Shown: positions 1-8,200, numbered from the stretch's first letter. The stretch: DNA of 35,437 nt from Betaproteobacteria bacterium RIFCSPLOWO2_12_FULL_64_23 (GCA_001770575.1 MERK01000069.1:1-35437), one strand, 5' to 3'. Made by a program: numbers and translations. The notes: generated by a model from the letters alone, not told the origin.

Positions 1-64
1 CCGGGGAATTGACCCCGGCGGGGATGAACTGCTGGGCCTTGGCAAACAGAGATTCGTTGTTCAT
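1..64 (-). CDS. hemL: Glutamate-1-semialdehyde 2,1-aminomutase, N-terminal fragment
   Basis: Only the first 21 codons lie in the window; the rest runs off the left edge. The visible start reads MNNESLFAKAQQFIPAGVNS, matching the start of HemL, where a short helix is followed by the P-G-G-V-N-S-P motif (here P-A-G-V-N-S-P). HemL is a cytoplasmic PLP enzyme that converts glutamate-1-semialdehyde to 5-aminolevulinate in C5-pathway haem synthesis. The ATG (64-62) overlaps the thiE stop as ATGA, so translation is probably coupled. The order thiD-thiE-hemL is familiar in betaproteobacteria. Confidence is limited by the short fragment. Confidence 0.8.
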   Translation of the reverse strand, partial: MNNESLFAKAQQFIPAGVNSP

Positions 65-699
65 TGCTGCATCCGCTGTGGTTGATGAAGTCGGGTAAAG
101 CCGGCCGCGCTGGCGGCGATGTCGGCGGCGTCGAATACGGCGCTGATCACGGCTACCGCGTCCGCGCCGGCGGCGAACACCCGGGGCGCGTTTTCCAGGG
201 TAATGCCGCCGATCGCCACCAGCGGCAGGTCAATGCCGCGGCGCGCCTGGGCGAAAATCGCCAGCGGTGCGCGCACCGCGCCGGGCTTGGTGGCAGAGGC
301 GAACACGCTGCCGAAAGCCAGGTAATCCGCGCCCGCCTTGGCCGCGGCCTCGGCCAGCTCAAGGCGGTTGTAGCAGGAGGCGCCGAGCAGCTTGGCTTGC
401 CCCAGGCGCTGCCTCGCCTCGGCGAGGTCGCCGTCGTCTGCGCCCAGATGCACGCCCCCGGCGTCGAGTTCCAGCGCGAGTTCGAGATCGTCGTTGACGA
501 TGAAGACTACGCCAGCCGCGCGACATAACGCGGCCAGCGCGCACCCTTGCTCGCGCCGCAACTCCGGGCCGGCGGTCTTGTTACGGTATTGCACCGCCGA
601 AGCCCCGCCGCGGAGCGCTTCGCCAACTTTGCGCAGGAGAATATCGGTGCGCGGTTCGTCCGGCGTGATCGCGTAGAGCCCGGCAAGCTTGCGTGTCAC
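61..699 (-). CDS. thiE: Thiamine-phosphate synthase
   Basis: A 212-residue TIM-barrel enzyme that joins HMP pyrophosphate and thiazole phosphate into thiamine monophosphate in the cytoplasm. Visible family motifs, in order: QYRNK near residue 37 (the QxRxK pyrophosphate-binding strand), VNDD near 68, GVHLG near 82, GASCYN near 106, FGSVFASATKP near 129, AIGGIT near 162 and GADAVAVIS near 178. The length is normal for the family. The start is GTG at 699, with a clear GGAGG about 8 bases upstream inside the end of thiD. thiD stops only 3 bases before this start, and the thiE stop overlaps the hemL start, so the three genes form one transcription unit. Nothing is odd apart from the GTG start. 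Confidence 0.95.
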   Translation of the reverse strand: MTRKLAGLYAITPDEPRTDILLRKVGEALRGGASAVQYRNKTAGPELRREQGCALAALCRAAGVVFIVNDDLELALELDAGGVHLGADDGDLAEARQRLGQAKLLGASCYNRLELAEAAAKAGADYLAFGSVFASATKPGAVRAPLAIFAQARRGIDLPLVAIGGITLENAPRVFAAGADAVAVISAVFDAADIAASAAGFTRLHQPQRMQQ

Positions 700-702
700 G
701 CT

Positions 703-1563
703 TCAGTCCTCCTGTTTCTTTTCATCATCCTCTGCTTCGCGCGCCCAGAAAAAACGGTCGGGGATGTGCTGACCCATGCCCGGGCGAAAGCCGGCGTTCA
801 GCGTCTGCCAGGTGTATTCCTGCGCTTCGCGCACCGCTTCGGGAATATCGAGGCCATTGGCGAGCGTGGCGGCGATGGCCGAGGCCAGGGTGCAGCCCGA
901 GCCATGATAGCTGCCGGGCAAGCGCTGCCAGCTGTCCGTGCGGATCACGCCCTGCTGGCCGTAGAGCGTGTTGATCACCAGCGGCGTGTTCTCGTGCGTG
1001 CCGGTGATCAGCACGTATTCGCAACCCATCTCCAGGATGCGCTTGGCACAGTCCTCCAGCGACCGCTCCTCGTCGCCGCCATCGTCGGCCAGGCGCCGCG
1101 CCTCCAGGCTGTTGGGCGTGATGATGGTGGTCTGCGGGATCAGCATCTCGCGCATGGCTTCGATCATTTCCTCGGTCGCCATCTCATCGCCGCGGCCCGA
1201 GGCCAGCACCGGATCGAGGATCAGCGGCACGTCGGGATAGTCCGACACCACTTCGGCGATGGCGGCACAGTTCTCCACGCTGCCCACCAGGCCGATTTTG
1301 AACGCCGCCACCGGCATATCTTCCAGCAACACGCGCGCCTGGTCGCTAACCCAGTCGGCTTCGATCGGCAGTACGTCCTCGACCCCCGCGGTGTCCTGCA
1401 CCGTGATCGCGGTGACGACGGTGAGGGCGTGACAGCCCATGCTCGACAAGGTGAGCAAGTCGGCCTGGATGCCGGCGCCGCCGGTGGGATCGGTGGCGGC
1501 AAAACTGAGGACGATCGGCGGCAGGGAGGCGGACATGGTGGGTGCCATGCTGGAACTAGACAT
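703..1563 (-). CDS. thiD: Hydroxymethylpyrimidine/phosphomethylpyrimidine kinase
   Basis: A ribokinase-fold enzyme that phosphorylates HMP and HMP-P to HMP-PP, the pyrimidine partner used by ThiE. The N-terminal motif SFAATDPTGGAGIQADL (about residues 20-36) is the ThiD substrate-binding signature. Later come DPVLASGRGD (about 137) and GSGCTLASAIAATLANG near residue 222, the anion-hole and catalytic segment of the fold. The open frame gives 286 residues from ATG 1563. In-frame ATGs at codons 6 and 10 could also be the start, as none has a strong Shine-Dalgarno sequence and the first nine residues are low-complexity. It is first in thiD-thiE-hemL and divergent from rubredoxin, with 51 bases between. 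The acidic, lysine-rich C-terminal tail is not part of the catalytic core. Confidence 0.93.
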   Translation of the reverse strand: MSSSSMAPTMSASLPPIVLSFAATDPTGGAGIQADLLTLSSMGCHALTVVTAITVQDTAGVEDVLPIEADWVSDQARVLLEDMPVAAFKIGLVGSVENCAAIAEVVSDYPDVPLILDPVLASGRGDEMATEEMIEAMREMLIPQTTIITPNSLEARRLADDGGDEERSLEDCAKRILEMGCEYVLITGTHENTPLVINTLYGQQGVIRTDSWQRLPGSYHGSGCTLASAIAATLANGLDIPEAVREAQEYTWQTLNAGFRPGMGQHIPDRFFWAREAEDDEKKQED

Positions 1564-1614
1564 GGCAACAGGGTAAGATGCGGCGCTATTTTAACCCAAA
1601 CCGAGCCTCAGGAC

Positions 1615-1806
1615 ATGACAGCAGCGTCAAGCGCTACCGAATTCGAGACCTGGATGTGCCTCATTTGCGGCTACATCTACGATGAGGCCGCCGGCGTGCC
1701 CGACGAGGGCATCGTCCCGGGCACACGCTGGAAGGACGTGCCGATGAACTGGACCTGCCCCGAATGCGGCGCGCGCAAGGAAGACTTCGAGATGGTCGAA
1801 ATCTAG
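1615..1806 (+). CDS. Rubredoxin
   Basis: A 63-residue single-iron electron carrier. Two knuckles, CLICGY (near residue 15) and CPECGA (near 48), supply the four cysteines that bind Fe. The core between them contains the usual DEAAGVPDEGI, PGT and NWTCP features of rubredoxin. It has about 10 extra residues before the first aromatic residue of the fold. The start ATG at 1615 is preceded by a weak CAGGAC. The gene stands alone on the plus strand, divergent from thiD. Its redox partner cannot be told from the window; known partners of the family include rubredoxin reductases, alkane hydroxylases and oxidative-stress reductases. The small size and complete cysteine set make the call secure. Confidence 0.95.
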   Translation: MTAASSATEFETWMCLICGYIYDEAAGVPDEGIVPGTRWKDVPMNWTCPECGARKEDFEMVEI

Positions 1807-1846
1807 CCGTACGCCGCCACGCCGCGCGACTGTCGGCGCAAAGCGG

Positions 1847-1864
1847 CCGGGCTCACCCGCCCGG
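1847..1864 (+). terminator. Short GC hairpin after rubredoxin
   Basis: CCGGGC (1847-1852) pairs with GCCCGG (1859-1864) around a 6-base loop, about 40 bases after the rubredoxin stop. It is followed by an A-rich stretch but no T-run. It may terminate or attenuate read-through into yqgE; this is weak evidence. Confidence 0.3.
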
Positions 1865-1912
1865 AAGAAAGCGAAAATTGTATATGTTCTGCCGGAGGAT
1901 TAAAATACCGCC

Positions 1913-2470
1913 GTGGCGATCGATCTTACCCACCATTTTCTCATCGCGATGCCGAACATGGTGGACCCTTATTTTGCCAAATCCCTCACCTACATCTGCG
2001 AACACAACGATCAGGGCGCGCTCGGCGTGGTAGTCAACCGCCCGATCGACCTGAGCCTGCAAGCGCTGTTCGAGCGCATCAATCTGAAGCTGGAGCCGCA
2101 CGAACTGCACGGCATTCCGGTCTATTTCGGCGGCCCGGTGCAGACCGACCGCGGCTTCGTGCTGCATCAGCCGGTAGGGCAATGGCATTCCACGCTGAAT
2201 GTGCGCGACAGCCTCGGCCTCACGACTTCGAAAGACATACTCGAGGCCGTAGGCAGGGGAGGCGGTCCGGCCAAGATGCTGATCACCCTGGGCTACTCCG
2301 GCTGGGCGGCTGGACAACTCGAGCACGAACTGGGGCAGAACGCCTGGCTGACCGTGGAAGCGGGCGAGCAGATCATTTTCGATCTGCCCGCCGAGGAAAA
2401 ACTGCCCGCTGCGATGGAGCTCTTAGGCGTGGATTTCGCCAGCCTGTCCGAGGACGCGGGACATGCGTAA
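1913..2470 (+). CDS. yqgE: UPF0301/AlgH family protein YqgE
   Basis: A 185-residue cytoplasmic protein of the YqgE/AlgH (UPF0301) family. The molecular function is not established; AlgH was named from alginate regulation in Pseudomonas. The N-terminus [20 protein letters not shown] and the following [18 protein letters not shown] and [16 protein letters not shown] segments are the conserved family blocks. The start is GTG at 1913, chosen because it places the conserved L-x-x-H-F-L-I-A-M-P block at residue 5. A GGAGG lies at 1894-1898, somewhat far upstream at 14 bases. It is the first gene of the yqgE-ruvX-pyrR-pyrB-pyrC' run, with the ruvX ATG directly abutting its stop. The yqgE-ruvX pairing is conserved across proteobacteria. 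Confidence 0.93.
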   Translation: MAIDLTHHFLIAMPNMVDPYFAKSLTYICEHNDQGALGVVVNRPIDLSLQALFERINLKLEPHELHGIPVYFGGPVQTDRGFVLHQPVGQWHSTLNVRDSLGLTTSKDILEAVGRGGGPAKMLITLGYSGWAAGQLEHELGQNAWLTVEAGEQIIFDLPAEEKLPAAMELLGVDFASLSEDAGHA

Positions 2471-2968
2471 ATGCCGCCGTGCAATGGGTCGCGTCCAATG
2501 ACCGGCTTGGCCGCCCAGCGCGCATCCCCTCTCGGCCGTCTCCGCGGTACCGGCACGGTACTCGCTTTTGATTTCGGCGAAAAATTCACCGGTGTCGCGG
2601 TCGGCGAGTCCGGCGTCGGCGTGGCGCATCCCCTGGGGCTGATCGCCGCCGAAGGCAACGCGGCGCGCATGGACGAAGCTGCGGCGCTGGTCGCAGAATG
2701 GAAACCCGGCTTTCTGGTGGTGGGACTGCCGCTTTCGTTGGACGGTACGGAGCATGAGTTGACGCGGCGCTGCCGCCGCTTCGCGCGCCAGCTGGAGGCC
2801 CGGTTCAGACTGCCGGTCAAGCTGGTGGACGAGCGCCTGAGCTCGGCCGCGGCCGAAGAGGCGTTAAGAGCAGCGGGAAAAGGGGGGCGCAAACACAAAC
2901 TGCGCACCCATCAAGTGTCGGCACAAATCATTTTGCAGAGCTATTTTGATGACCCCGGTTCTTCCTGA
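2471..2968 (+). CDS. ruvX: Holliday junction resolvase-like nuclease RuvX/YqgF
   Basis: An RNase H-fold protein of the YqgF/RuvX family, implicated in pre-16S rRNA 5' end processing and proposed as a Holliday junction resolvase. The core starts at VLAFDFGEKFTGVAVGE (first catalytic Asp in FDFG). It continues with FLVVGLPLSLDGTEHE and VDERLSSAAAEEALR (the conserved VDER), and a C-terminal [14 protein letters not shown]. The frame opens at ATG 2471, immediately after the yqgE stop. A second ATG at 2498 would remove nine residues that are not conserved. Either start leaves a tail longer than usual before the first strand. The 3' end overlaps pyrR by 20 bases, so the two are probably translated in a coupled way. 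Confidence 0.92.
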   Translation: MPPCNGSRPMTGLAAQRASPLGRLRGTGTVLAFDFGEKFTGVAVGESGVGVAHPLGLIAAEGNAARMDEAAALVAEWKPGFLVVGLPLSLDGTEHELTRRCRRFARQLEARFRLPVKLVDERLSSAAAEEALRAAGKGGRKHKLRTHQVSAQIILQSYFDDPGSS

Positions 2969-3446
2969 TCCTGATGCCCTGTGCGCGGAGCTGGTGCGTC
3001 AGCTCCAGCCACGGGTCACTGCCGATACTGCACTGGTCGGCATCCATACCGGCGGCGTCTGGCTGGCCGAGCGGTTGCACGCTGCGCTCGGCATCGAGCT
3101 GCCGCTCGGCCTGCTCGATATCTCGTTCTATCGCGACGATTTCGACAAGGCCGGGCTGCATCCGCAGATAAAACCCACGCAGATCCCGTTCGAGGTCGGC
3201 GGCCGCCACATCGTGCTGGTCGACGATGTGCTCTACACCGGTCGCACCGTGCGCGGGGCGATGAACGAATTATTCGACTACGGTCGGCCCGCCTCCATCA
3301 GCCTCGCCGTGCTGATCGACCGCGGCGGGCGCGAGTTGCCGGTCGCCGCCCAATTTGTGGGCGCCAGGCTGGACGTGCCGCCGGGGCGCATGCTCGTGCT
3401 CGAGCGCGACGAGAACGGCAAACTCAGGCTGAAACTGGATGCGTAA
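2949..3446 (+). CDS. pyrR: PyrR bifunctional protein (uracil phosphoribosyltransferase / pyr regulator)
   Basis: A 165-residue type I phosphoribosyltransferase-fold protein. The PRPP-binding loop [19 protein letters not shown] (about residues 80-98) is the PyrR signature, preceded by [11 protein letters not shown]. In Gram-positives PyrR binds pyr mRNA leaders and senses UMP; in proteobacteria, where it sits just before pyrB, the regulatory mode is less clear. It lies between ruvX (20-base overlap) and pyrB (8-base overlap), so it belongs to the pyrimidine operon. The start is ATG 2949; a TTG at 2946 is also in frame but less likely. I see no obvious leader attenuator in the window, so an RNA-binding role here is only inferred from family membership. 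Confidence 0.93.
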   Translation: MTPVLPDPDALCAELVRQLQPRVTADTALVGIHTGGVWLAERLHAALGIELPLGLLDISFYRDDFDKAGLHPQIKPTQIPFEVGGRHIVLVDDVLYTGRTVRGAMNELFDYGRPASISLAVLIDRGGRELPVAAQFVGARLDVPPGRMLVLERDENGKLRLKLDA

Positions 3447-4386
3447 CCCGCAACTGAACGACAAGGGCGAGCTGCAGCACCTGCTTTCCATCGAGGGCTT
3501 GCCGCGCGAGATGCTCACCCATATCCTCGATACCGCCACCTCCTTCGTCGGGGTCACCGCGCGCGAAGTCAAGAAAGTACCGCTGTTGCGCGGCAAATCG
3601 GTGTTCAATTTATTCTTCGAGCCCTCCACCCGCACCCGTACCACGTTCGAAATCGCCGCCAAGCGCCTGTCCGCCGATGTCATCAATCTGAACATCGCGG
3701 TGTCCTCGCATACCAAGGGCGAGACCCTGCTCGACACCGTGGACAATCTGTCCGCCATGCATGCCGACATGTTCGTGGTGAGGCACGCGCAAAGCGGCGC
3801 GCCGCACTTGATCGCGAGCCATGTCGCCAGCCACCTGCACGTGGTCAACGCCGGCGACGGCCGCCACGCGCACCCAACCCAGGGTCTGCTCGACCTCTAC
3901 ACCATCCGCCACTACAAGAAGGATTTCACCAGGCTGTCGGTGGCCATCGTCGGCGATGTGCTGCATTCGCGCGTGGCGCGCTCGCTGATCCACGCGCTGA
4001 CCGTCATGGGCACTCCGGACCTGCGCGTCATCGGACCGATGACGCTGATCCCTGCCGGCGCGGAGAAGCTCGGCGTCAGAGTGTACTACGACCTGCAACA
4101 GGGATTGCGCGACGTCGACGTGGTGGTGATGCTGCGCCTGCAGAGCGAACGCATGCGCGGCGCGCTGCTGCCCTCCGCGCAGGAATTCTTCAAGTACTAC
4201 GGCCTGACACCGGAAAAGCTGGCGCTGGCCAAGCCCGATGCCATCGTCATGCATCCGGGGCCGATGAACCGTGGCGTGGAAATTGATTCCGCGGTCGCTG
4301 ACGGTGCGCAGGCGGTGATCCTGCCGCAGGTGACTTTCGGCATCGCTGTCAGGATGGCGGTGATGAGCATACTGGCGGGAAATTGA
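3439..4386 (+). CDS. pyrB: Aspartate carbamoyltransferase catalytic subunit
   Basis: A 315-residue enzyme that condenses carbamoyl phosphate with aspartate, the committed step of pyrimidine synthesis. The carbamoyl-phosphate signature [13 protein letters not shown] lies near residues 56-68. Also present are the [12 protein letters not shown] loop near 142, [12 protein letters not shown] near 172 and [11 protein letters not shown] near 273, all expected catalytic and substrate-binding blocks. The start ATG overlaps the pyrR end by 8 bases. The next gene is a degenerate dihydroorotase 5 bases downstream. That arrangement matches the Pseudomonas-type class A ATCase, in which PyrB assembles with an inactive PyrC homologue; extending this to the present protein is inference. 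No pyrI regulatory subunit gene is present. Confidence 0.96.
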   Translation: MRNPQLNDKGELQHLLSIEGLPREMLTHILDTATSFVGVTAREVKKVPLLRGKSVFNLFFEPSTRTRTTFEIAAKRLSADVINLNIAVSSHTKGETLLDTVDNLSAMHADMFVVRHAQSGAPHLIASHVASHLHVVNAGDGRHAHPTQGLLDLYTIRHYKKDFTRLSVAIVGDVLHSRVARSLIHALTVMGTPDLRVIGPMTLIPAGAEKLGVRVYYDLQQGLRDVDVVVMLRLQSERMRGALLPSAQEFFKYYGLTPEKLALAKPDAIVMHPGPMNRGVEIDSAVADGAQAVILPQVTFGIAVRMAVMSILAGN

Positions 4387-4391
4387 ATTAG

Positions 4392-5675
4392 ATGAAAATT
4401 CATATCAAGAACGGCCGCTTGATCGATCCGGCGAACGACATCGACACCCAGGCGGACCTGTTTGTCGCCGCCGGCAAGGTGGCGGCCGTGGGCAAAGCGC
4501 CGGGCGGCTTCAGCGCAAACCGCGTGATCAATGCCGCGGGTCTGGTGGTGTGCCCGGGCTTGATCGACCTGTCGGCGCGACTGCGCGAGCCCGGCTTCGA
4601 GTATAAGGCGACGCTCGAATCGGAGCTGCTGGCCGCAGCCGCGGGCGGCGTGACCAGCCTTGCCTGTCCGCCCGACACCGAGCCGGCGCTGGACGAACCC
4701 GGCCTGGTGGAAATGCTCAAACACCGCGCCAAAACGCTTAACCTGGCACACGTTTATCCGATCGGCGCGCTTACCATCGGCCTCGCCGGCGAGCAGCTGA
4801 CCGAAATGGCGGAACTGCGCGACGCCGGTTGCGTCGGCTTCTCCCATGCCGATGTGCCGCTGCGGGACAATCAGGTACTGTGGCGCGCGCTGCAGTATGC
4901 CGCCACCTTCGGTTTCCGTGTCTGGCTGCGCCCGCAAGACGGATATCTGGCGAAGGACGGGGTGGCGCACGACGGCGAAGTGGCCACGCGCCTGGGACTC
5001 GCGGGAATCCCCTCGTTTGCCGAGACCATCGCCATTGCTGCCATCGTCGAACTGATGCGCGCCACCGGCGCGCGCGTGCACCTGTGCCGCCTGTCGACGC
5101 GCGAGGGGGTGGACATGGTCCGCGCAGCCAAGCGCGACGGCCTGCCCATCAGCTGCGACATCGGCATCCACCACGCCCACTTGTCGGAAATGGACCTGGG
5201 TTATTTCGACGCGCATTGTCACCTGCAGCCGCCGCTGCGAAGCGCGCGCGATCGCGATGCGCTGCGCCAGGGGCTGAAGGACGGCACCATAGACGCGCTC
5301 TGCTCCGACCATACGCCGGTAGACGAGGATTCGAAGCTGCTGCCTTTCGCCGAATCGGAAGCCGGCGCCACCGGCCTGGAGTTGTTGCTGCCGCTCACGC
5401 TGAAATGGGCTCTCGAAATGAAGGTGCCGCTGGCACAGGCGCTCGCGCGCATCACACAGCAGCCGGCGCGCATTCTCGGCCTGGACGCGGGCCATCTGTC
5501 GGAGGGCCATACAGCCGATGTCTGCGTATTCGATGCCGAGCGCTACAGCAAGGTGAGCGCCGCCGCGCTAAAAAGCCAGGGCAAGAACACGCCCTTCCTC
5601 GGCATCGAGCTGCCCGGCAAGGTGCGCTACACGCTGCTGCAGGGCCAGATCGTCTACGACGCCGGAAACGGCTAG
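4392..5675 (+). CDS. pyrC': Dihydroorotase-like protein lacking the metal HxH motif (PyrC' / PyrX type)
   Basis: A 427-residue amidohydrolase-fold protein of the class I dihydroorotase family. In active enzymes the strand reads D-x-H-x-H-L-R-E-P-G. Here it reads DLSARLREPG at residues 59-68, so the two metal-binding histidines are Ser61 and Arg63. The usual HCED segment is replaced by RPQD. The substrate Arg (in LREPG), the paired His in GIHHAHLSE and the C-terminal CSDHTPVDED are kept. In Pseudomonas such inactive homologues (PyrC') are structural partners needed for PyrB assembly. The gene lies 5 bases after pyrB, which fits that role. A catalytically active pyrC is then expected elsewhere in the genome. 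The call as family member is firm; loss of activity is inferred from the residues. Confidence 0.92.
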   Translation: MKIHIKNGRLIDPANDIDTQADLFVAAGKVAAVGKAPGGFSANRVINAAGLVVCPGLIDLSARLREPGFEYKATLESELLAAAAGGVTSLACPPDTEPALDEPGLVEMLKHRAKTLNLAHVYPIGALTIGLAGEQLTEMAELRDAGCVGFSHADVPLRDNQVLWRALQYAATFGFRVWLRPQDGYLAKDGVAHDGEVATRLGLAGIPSFAETIAIAAIVELMRATGARVHLCRLSTREGVDMVRAAKRDGLPISCDIGIHHAHLSEMDLGYFDAHCHLQPPLRSARDRDALRQGLKDGTIDALCSDHTPVDEDSKLLPFAESEAGATGLELLLPLTLKWALEMKVPLAQALARITQQPARILGLDAGHLSEGHTADVCVFDAERYSKVSAAALKSQGKNTPFLGIELPGKVRYTLLQGQIVYDAGNG

Positions 5676-5682
5676 ACGCCGT

Positions 5683-5716
5683 CGCGCGCAAGCGTGGCGC
5701 AAGCGATTGCCGCGCG
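5683..5716 (+). terminator. GC-rich hairpin between convergent pyrC' and DUF167 gene
   Basis: CGCGCGCAA (5683-5691) pairs with TTGC-C-GCGCG (5707-5716) with one bulged C, lying in the 52-base gap between two convergent genes. There is no T-run. A bidirectional factor-dependent or structural terminator is plausible but not shown. Confidence 0.3.
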
Positions 5717-5727
5717 CCTGCTCCGCT

Positions 5728-6027
5728 TCAGGCTTGTTCGTCTTCTTGCTCCAGCAGCACGGCGGGCTGCAGCCTCGCCACTGCCACAAACACCGTCTTG
5801 CGGCGCGAACCCGTTCCGCGGGTGATGGTTACTTGACTCCTCTTCACCCCGAGGCGGCGGGCGAGAAATTCGATCAGGCATGCGTTGGCTTTCCCGTCCA
5901 CCGGCGGCGACGCGAGACGCAGCTTGACGCAATCGCCGTGCAAACCGATGACTTCGGTACGTCTGGCGCCAGGCTGGGCATGCACATGAATGGTGACGCC
6001 ATCGCCGCCGGTCTGGTACCAGCTCAA
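5728..6027 (-). CDS. yggU: DUF167 / YggU family protein
   Basis: A 99-residue protein of the DUF167 (UPF0235, YggU) family, of unknown function. The conserved core is visible: VHAQPGARRTEVIGLHGDCV near the start, then LRLASPPVDGKANACLIEFLA and the LGVKRSQVTITRGTGSRRKT block. The chosen start is TTG at 6027, giving the N-terminus (M)SWYQTGGDG, which resembles the S-W-Y opening common in this family. The TTG overlaps the yggT stop as TTGA, implying coupled translation. A much longer in-frame upstream extension exists but crosses yggT in another frame and is not conserved. The C-terminus has an acidic glutamine-rich tail. The yggS-proC-yggT-yggU order is widespread in proteobacteria. Confidence 0.87.
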   Translation of the reverse strand: MSWYQTGGDGVTIHVHAQPGARRTEVIGLHGDCVKLRLASPPVDGKANACLIEFLARRLGVKRSQVTITRGTGSRRKTVFVAVARLQPAVLLEQEDEQA

Positions 6028-6596
6028 AATAGCGCCGCCACCGAGCGCGCAAGATACTCGAGCGGGACCAGCAGCAGCTGCGCGGCGACCAACGCGAACA
6101 GCGGCGACAGGTCGACATTGCCGATGGGCGGGAGCAGGCGCCGAAACGGGCGCAATAAGGGAGCGGTAAGCGCATTGAACAGCGGCGCCAGCGGCGTATA
6201 CGGGTTGATCCAGCTGATCACCGCCTGAATCAGGATGACTCCGATCAGCAGATACAGGCTGAAGCGCGCCAATTCGAGCAGACCCAAGCTGAAAAACATG
6301 CCTATCACCACGCCCGACCCGCTGGCGAAGCCTCCGCCTCTGAGCAAATAGAGCAGGAACAGAAGCACAGCCTCGATCAGCCAAGCCAGCACGAAACTCG
6401 ACAGATCCAGGCCGAACAATCCGGGAATAAACCGCCGCGCCGGCAGTACCAGCCAATTGGTCAGCGCGATAACGAACTGCCCCAGCGGGTTGCGAAACGG
6501 CGCGCGCATGAGCTGCAGATAGAAACGCGTCAGCAGTACAAACACGAAAAATCCGAATGTCGTGTTGAGCAGGAAATGCAGAATCTGGCTAAGCAT
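6024..6596 (-). CDS. yggT: YggT family integral membrane protein
   Basis: A 190-residue inner-membrane protein made of two YggT repeats. Each repeat has a pair of hydrophobic helices around an arginine-containing amphipathic segment: FRNPLGQFVIALTNWLVLPARR near residues 34-55 and INPYTPLAPLFNALTAPLLRP near 130-150. The second is the usual N-P-x-x-P-x-x-x-x-L-x-x-P-x-L-R-P motif. The role is uncertain; relatives have been linked to membrane organisation or osmotic tolerance and to FtsZ-associated YlmG proteins. The start ATG 6596 (MLSQILHFLLNTTFG) was chosen over an upstream in-frame ATG because the family begins with this helix. It lies between proC (102 bases upstream) and yggU (overlapping). 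Confidence 0.92.
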   Translation of the reverse strand: MLSQILHFLLNTTFGFFVFVLLTRFYLQLMRAPFRNPLGQFVIALTNWLVLPARRFIPGLFGLDLSSFVLAWLIEAVLLFLLYLLRGGGFASGSGVVIGMFFSLGLLELARFSLYLLIGVILIQAVISWINPYTPLAPLFNALTAPLLRPFRRLLPPIGNVDLSPLFALVAAQLLLVPLEYLARSVAALF

Positions 6597-6698
6597 TTTT
6601 TCTGTCAGAAGAAAAGCGGCGGTTGCGCATCGATGAACCCCGATCGAAACACAAGCGCCCTGCATTATGCGCGCTGATCCACGCTGGCCGATAGCCGA

Positions 6699-7514
6699 TC
6701 ATTCGCCCGCACCCAATTGCTCGCCTAACTCGTGCGCGCGCTGGTTGGCTGCATGCAGCGCCCGCACAATCAGGTCCTTTACCCGGTCGGCATCCATGCT
6801 GGCGAGGGCGCGCTCGGTCGTTCCACCCTTGGAGGTGACGCGCTCGCGCAGCGCCGCCACTTCTTCCGCGCTCTGCGCAGCGAGCCTGGCCGTTCCGACG
6901 AAGGTCTCGACCGCGAGTTTGCGCGCATCTGTGACGGAAAAACCCATTTCCCGTGCCGCCTGCTGCAGCGCCTCGATGAAGTAGAACACGTAGGCCGGCC
7001 CGCTGCCGGAAATCGCGGTGACCGGATCGAGCAGACTTTCCTCCTGCACCCATAGCGTCGATCCCACCGCGCCCAAGATCGACTCCGCCAAGGCGCGCTG
7101 CCCGGCACCGACCGCGGCGCCGGCGTACAGGCCGCTGATGCCGGCGCCGATAAGCGCCGGCGTATTGGGCATGCAACGCACCAGAGTGGCGTAGCCGCCG
7201 AGCCAACGCGACAAATCGACCAGACGGATACCGGCGGCGATGGTAATAACGAGTTCACCCGCCAGCCGCGGGCGCAGCGCCGCCGCCGCGGCGCGCATCT
7301 GCTGCGGCTTGACTGCCAGCACCACCACCTCGCCCAGCGGCGCGGCGGCGCTCACGCTGTCCGCGCAGACGACGCCGAACTGCGCGGCGAGCCGTGCGCG
7401 CGCCTCGGCCTGAAGCTCGACCACGCCGAGTGCGGCTGGTGCATGGCCCTTGCCAATGAGGCCGCCGATCAGCGCCGCCGCCATATTGCCGCCACCGATG
7501 AAGCTAATGTTCAC
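6699..7514 (-). CDS. proC: Pyrroline-5-carboxylate reductase
   Basis: A 271-residue NAD(P)H-dependent enzyme that makes L-proline from pyrroline-5-carboxylate in the cytoplasm. The Rossmann motif FIGGGNMAAALIGGL is at residues 5-19. VLAVKPQQM lies near 67, RCMPNTPALIGAGISGLYAG near 113 and TAISGSGPAYVFYFIEAL near 160. The C-terminal helical part carries the P5CR signature around TSKGGTTERALASM near 227. The length is typical. The start is GTG 7514, overlapping the yggS stop as GTGA. The yggS-proC pair is one of the most conserved gene neighbourhoods in bacteria, linking PLP homeostasis with proline synthesis. Confidence 0.96.
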   Translation of the reverse strand: MNISFIGGGNMAAALIGGLIGKGHAPAALGVVELQAEARARLAAQFGVVCADSVSAAAPLGEVVVLAVKPQQMRAAAAALRPRLAGELVITIAAGIRLVDLSRWLGGYATLVRCMPNTPALIGAGISGLYAGAAVGAGQRALAESILGAVGSTLWVQEESLLDPVTAISGSGPAYVFYFIEALQQAAREMGFSVTDARKLAVETFVGTARLAAQSAEEVAALRERVTSKGGTTERALASMDADRVKDLIVRALHAANQRAHELGEQLGAGE

Positions 7515-8200
7515 GCTTGCTTCCTTTCGCCGAATATGGCGGTTCCTATGCGCACGATGGTAGCGCCTTCCATCACAGCCGCCTCCAGATCCTGCGACAT
7601 GCCCATCGACAGGGTGTCGAGCCCGAACCCGGCGGCATTGAGTTGCTCCAGCAGGAGGCGCAAGGCCCTGAAGTGCCGGCGCTGCAACACGATATCGTCG
7701 CTCGGCTCCGGAATGGCCATCAGACCGCGCAACCTGAGCCGCGGCGACGCGCGCACCAATTCGGCCAGCGAGCGCAGCGCTTCCGGGGCCGCGCCGCTCT
7801 TGCTCTTCTCCCCGCTCAAATTGACCTGCAGGCAGATATCGAGCGGATCCCGCCCCGCCGGACGCGCTTCGGCCAGGCGCAGCGCGATTTTATCGCGCTC
7901 GACCGAGTGCACCCAATCGAAATGCTCGGCGATGGCGCGCGTCTTGTTGCTCTGGATCGGGCCGATAAAGTGCCAGATGAGCGGCAAAGCGGACAGCGCG
8001 GCGATCTTCTGCATCGCCTCCTGGACGTAATTCTCGCCGAATTCGCGCTGCCCCGCCGCATATGCCGCGCGCACCTCGCCCGCAGCGAAGGCCTTGCTCA
8101 CTGCAAGCAGCGCAATATCGCCGGGCTCACGCCCGGCCGAGCGCGCCGCCGCAGCGATGCGCGCTCGTACGACTTGCAAGTTACCGCCGATTGAGGACAT
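7511..8200 (-). CDS. yggS: PLP homeostasis protein YggS/PROSC family
   Basis: A 229-residue PLP-binding protein with an alanine-racemase-like TIM barrel and no known catalytic activity, involved in vitamin B6 and amino acid homeostasis. The PLP lysine lies in LLAVSKAFAAGEVRAAY near residue 36. GQREFGENYVQEA follows near 52, IWHFIGPIQSNKTRAIAEHF near 78, and the C-terminal LSMGMSQDLEAAVMEGATIVRIGTAIFG supplies the phosphate-binding loop (split here only by description). The start ATG 8200 (MSSIGGNLQVVRARI) matches the family start; an in-frame ATG at 8281 would add 27 unconserved residues. It is the first gene of the minus-strand yggS-proC-yggT-yggU run and divergent from pilT. Confidence 0.94.
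   Translation of the reverse strand: MSSIGGNLQVVRARIAAAARSAGREPGDIALLAVSKAFAAGEVRAAYAAGQREFGENYVQEAMQKIAALSALPLIWHFIGPIQSNKTRAIAEHFDWVHSVERDKIALRLAEARPAGRDPLDICLQVNLSGEKSKSGAAPEALRSLAELVRASPRLRLRGLMAIPEPSDDIVLQRRHFRALRLLLEQLNAAGFGLDTLSMGMSQDLEAAVMEGATIVRIGTAIFGERKQA

Noticed and set aside
547-1614. Long in-frame upstream extension of the rubredoxin frame (419 codons in total)
   Set aside because: It runs antisense across thiD and thiE, has biased composition and no family similarity; only the last 63 codons are rubredoxin.
4197-5510. 437-codon minus-strand open frame opposite pyrB and pyrC'
   Set aside because: It overlaps two well-recognised genes and its translation resembles no family; typical antisense shadow in GC-rich DNA.
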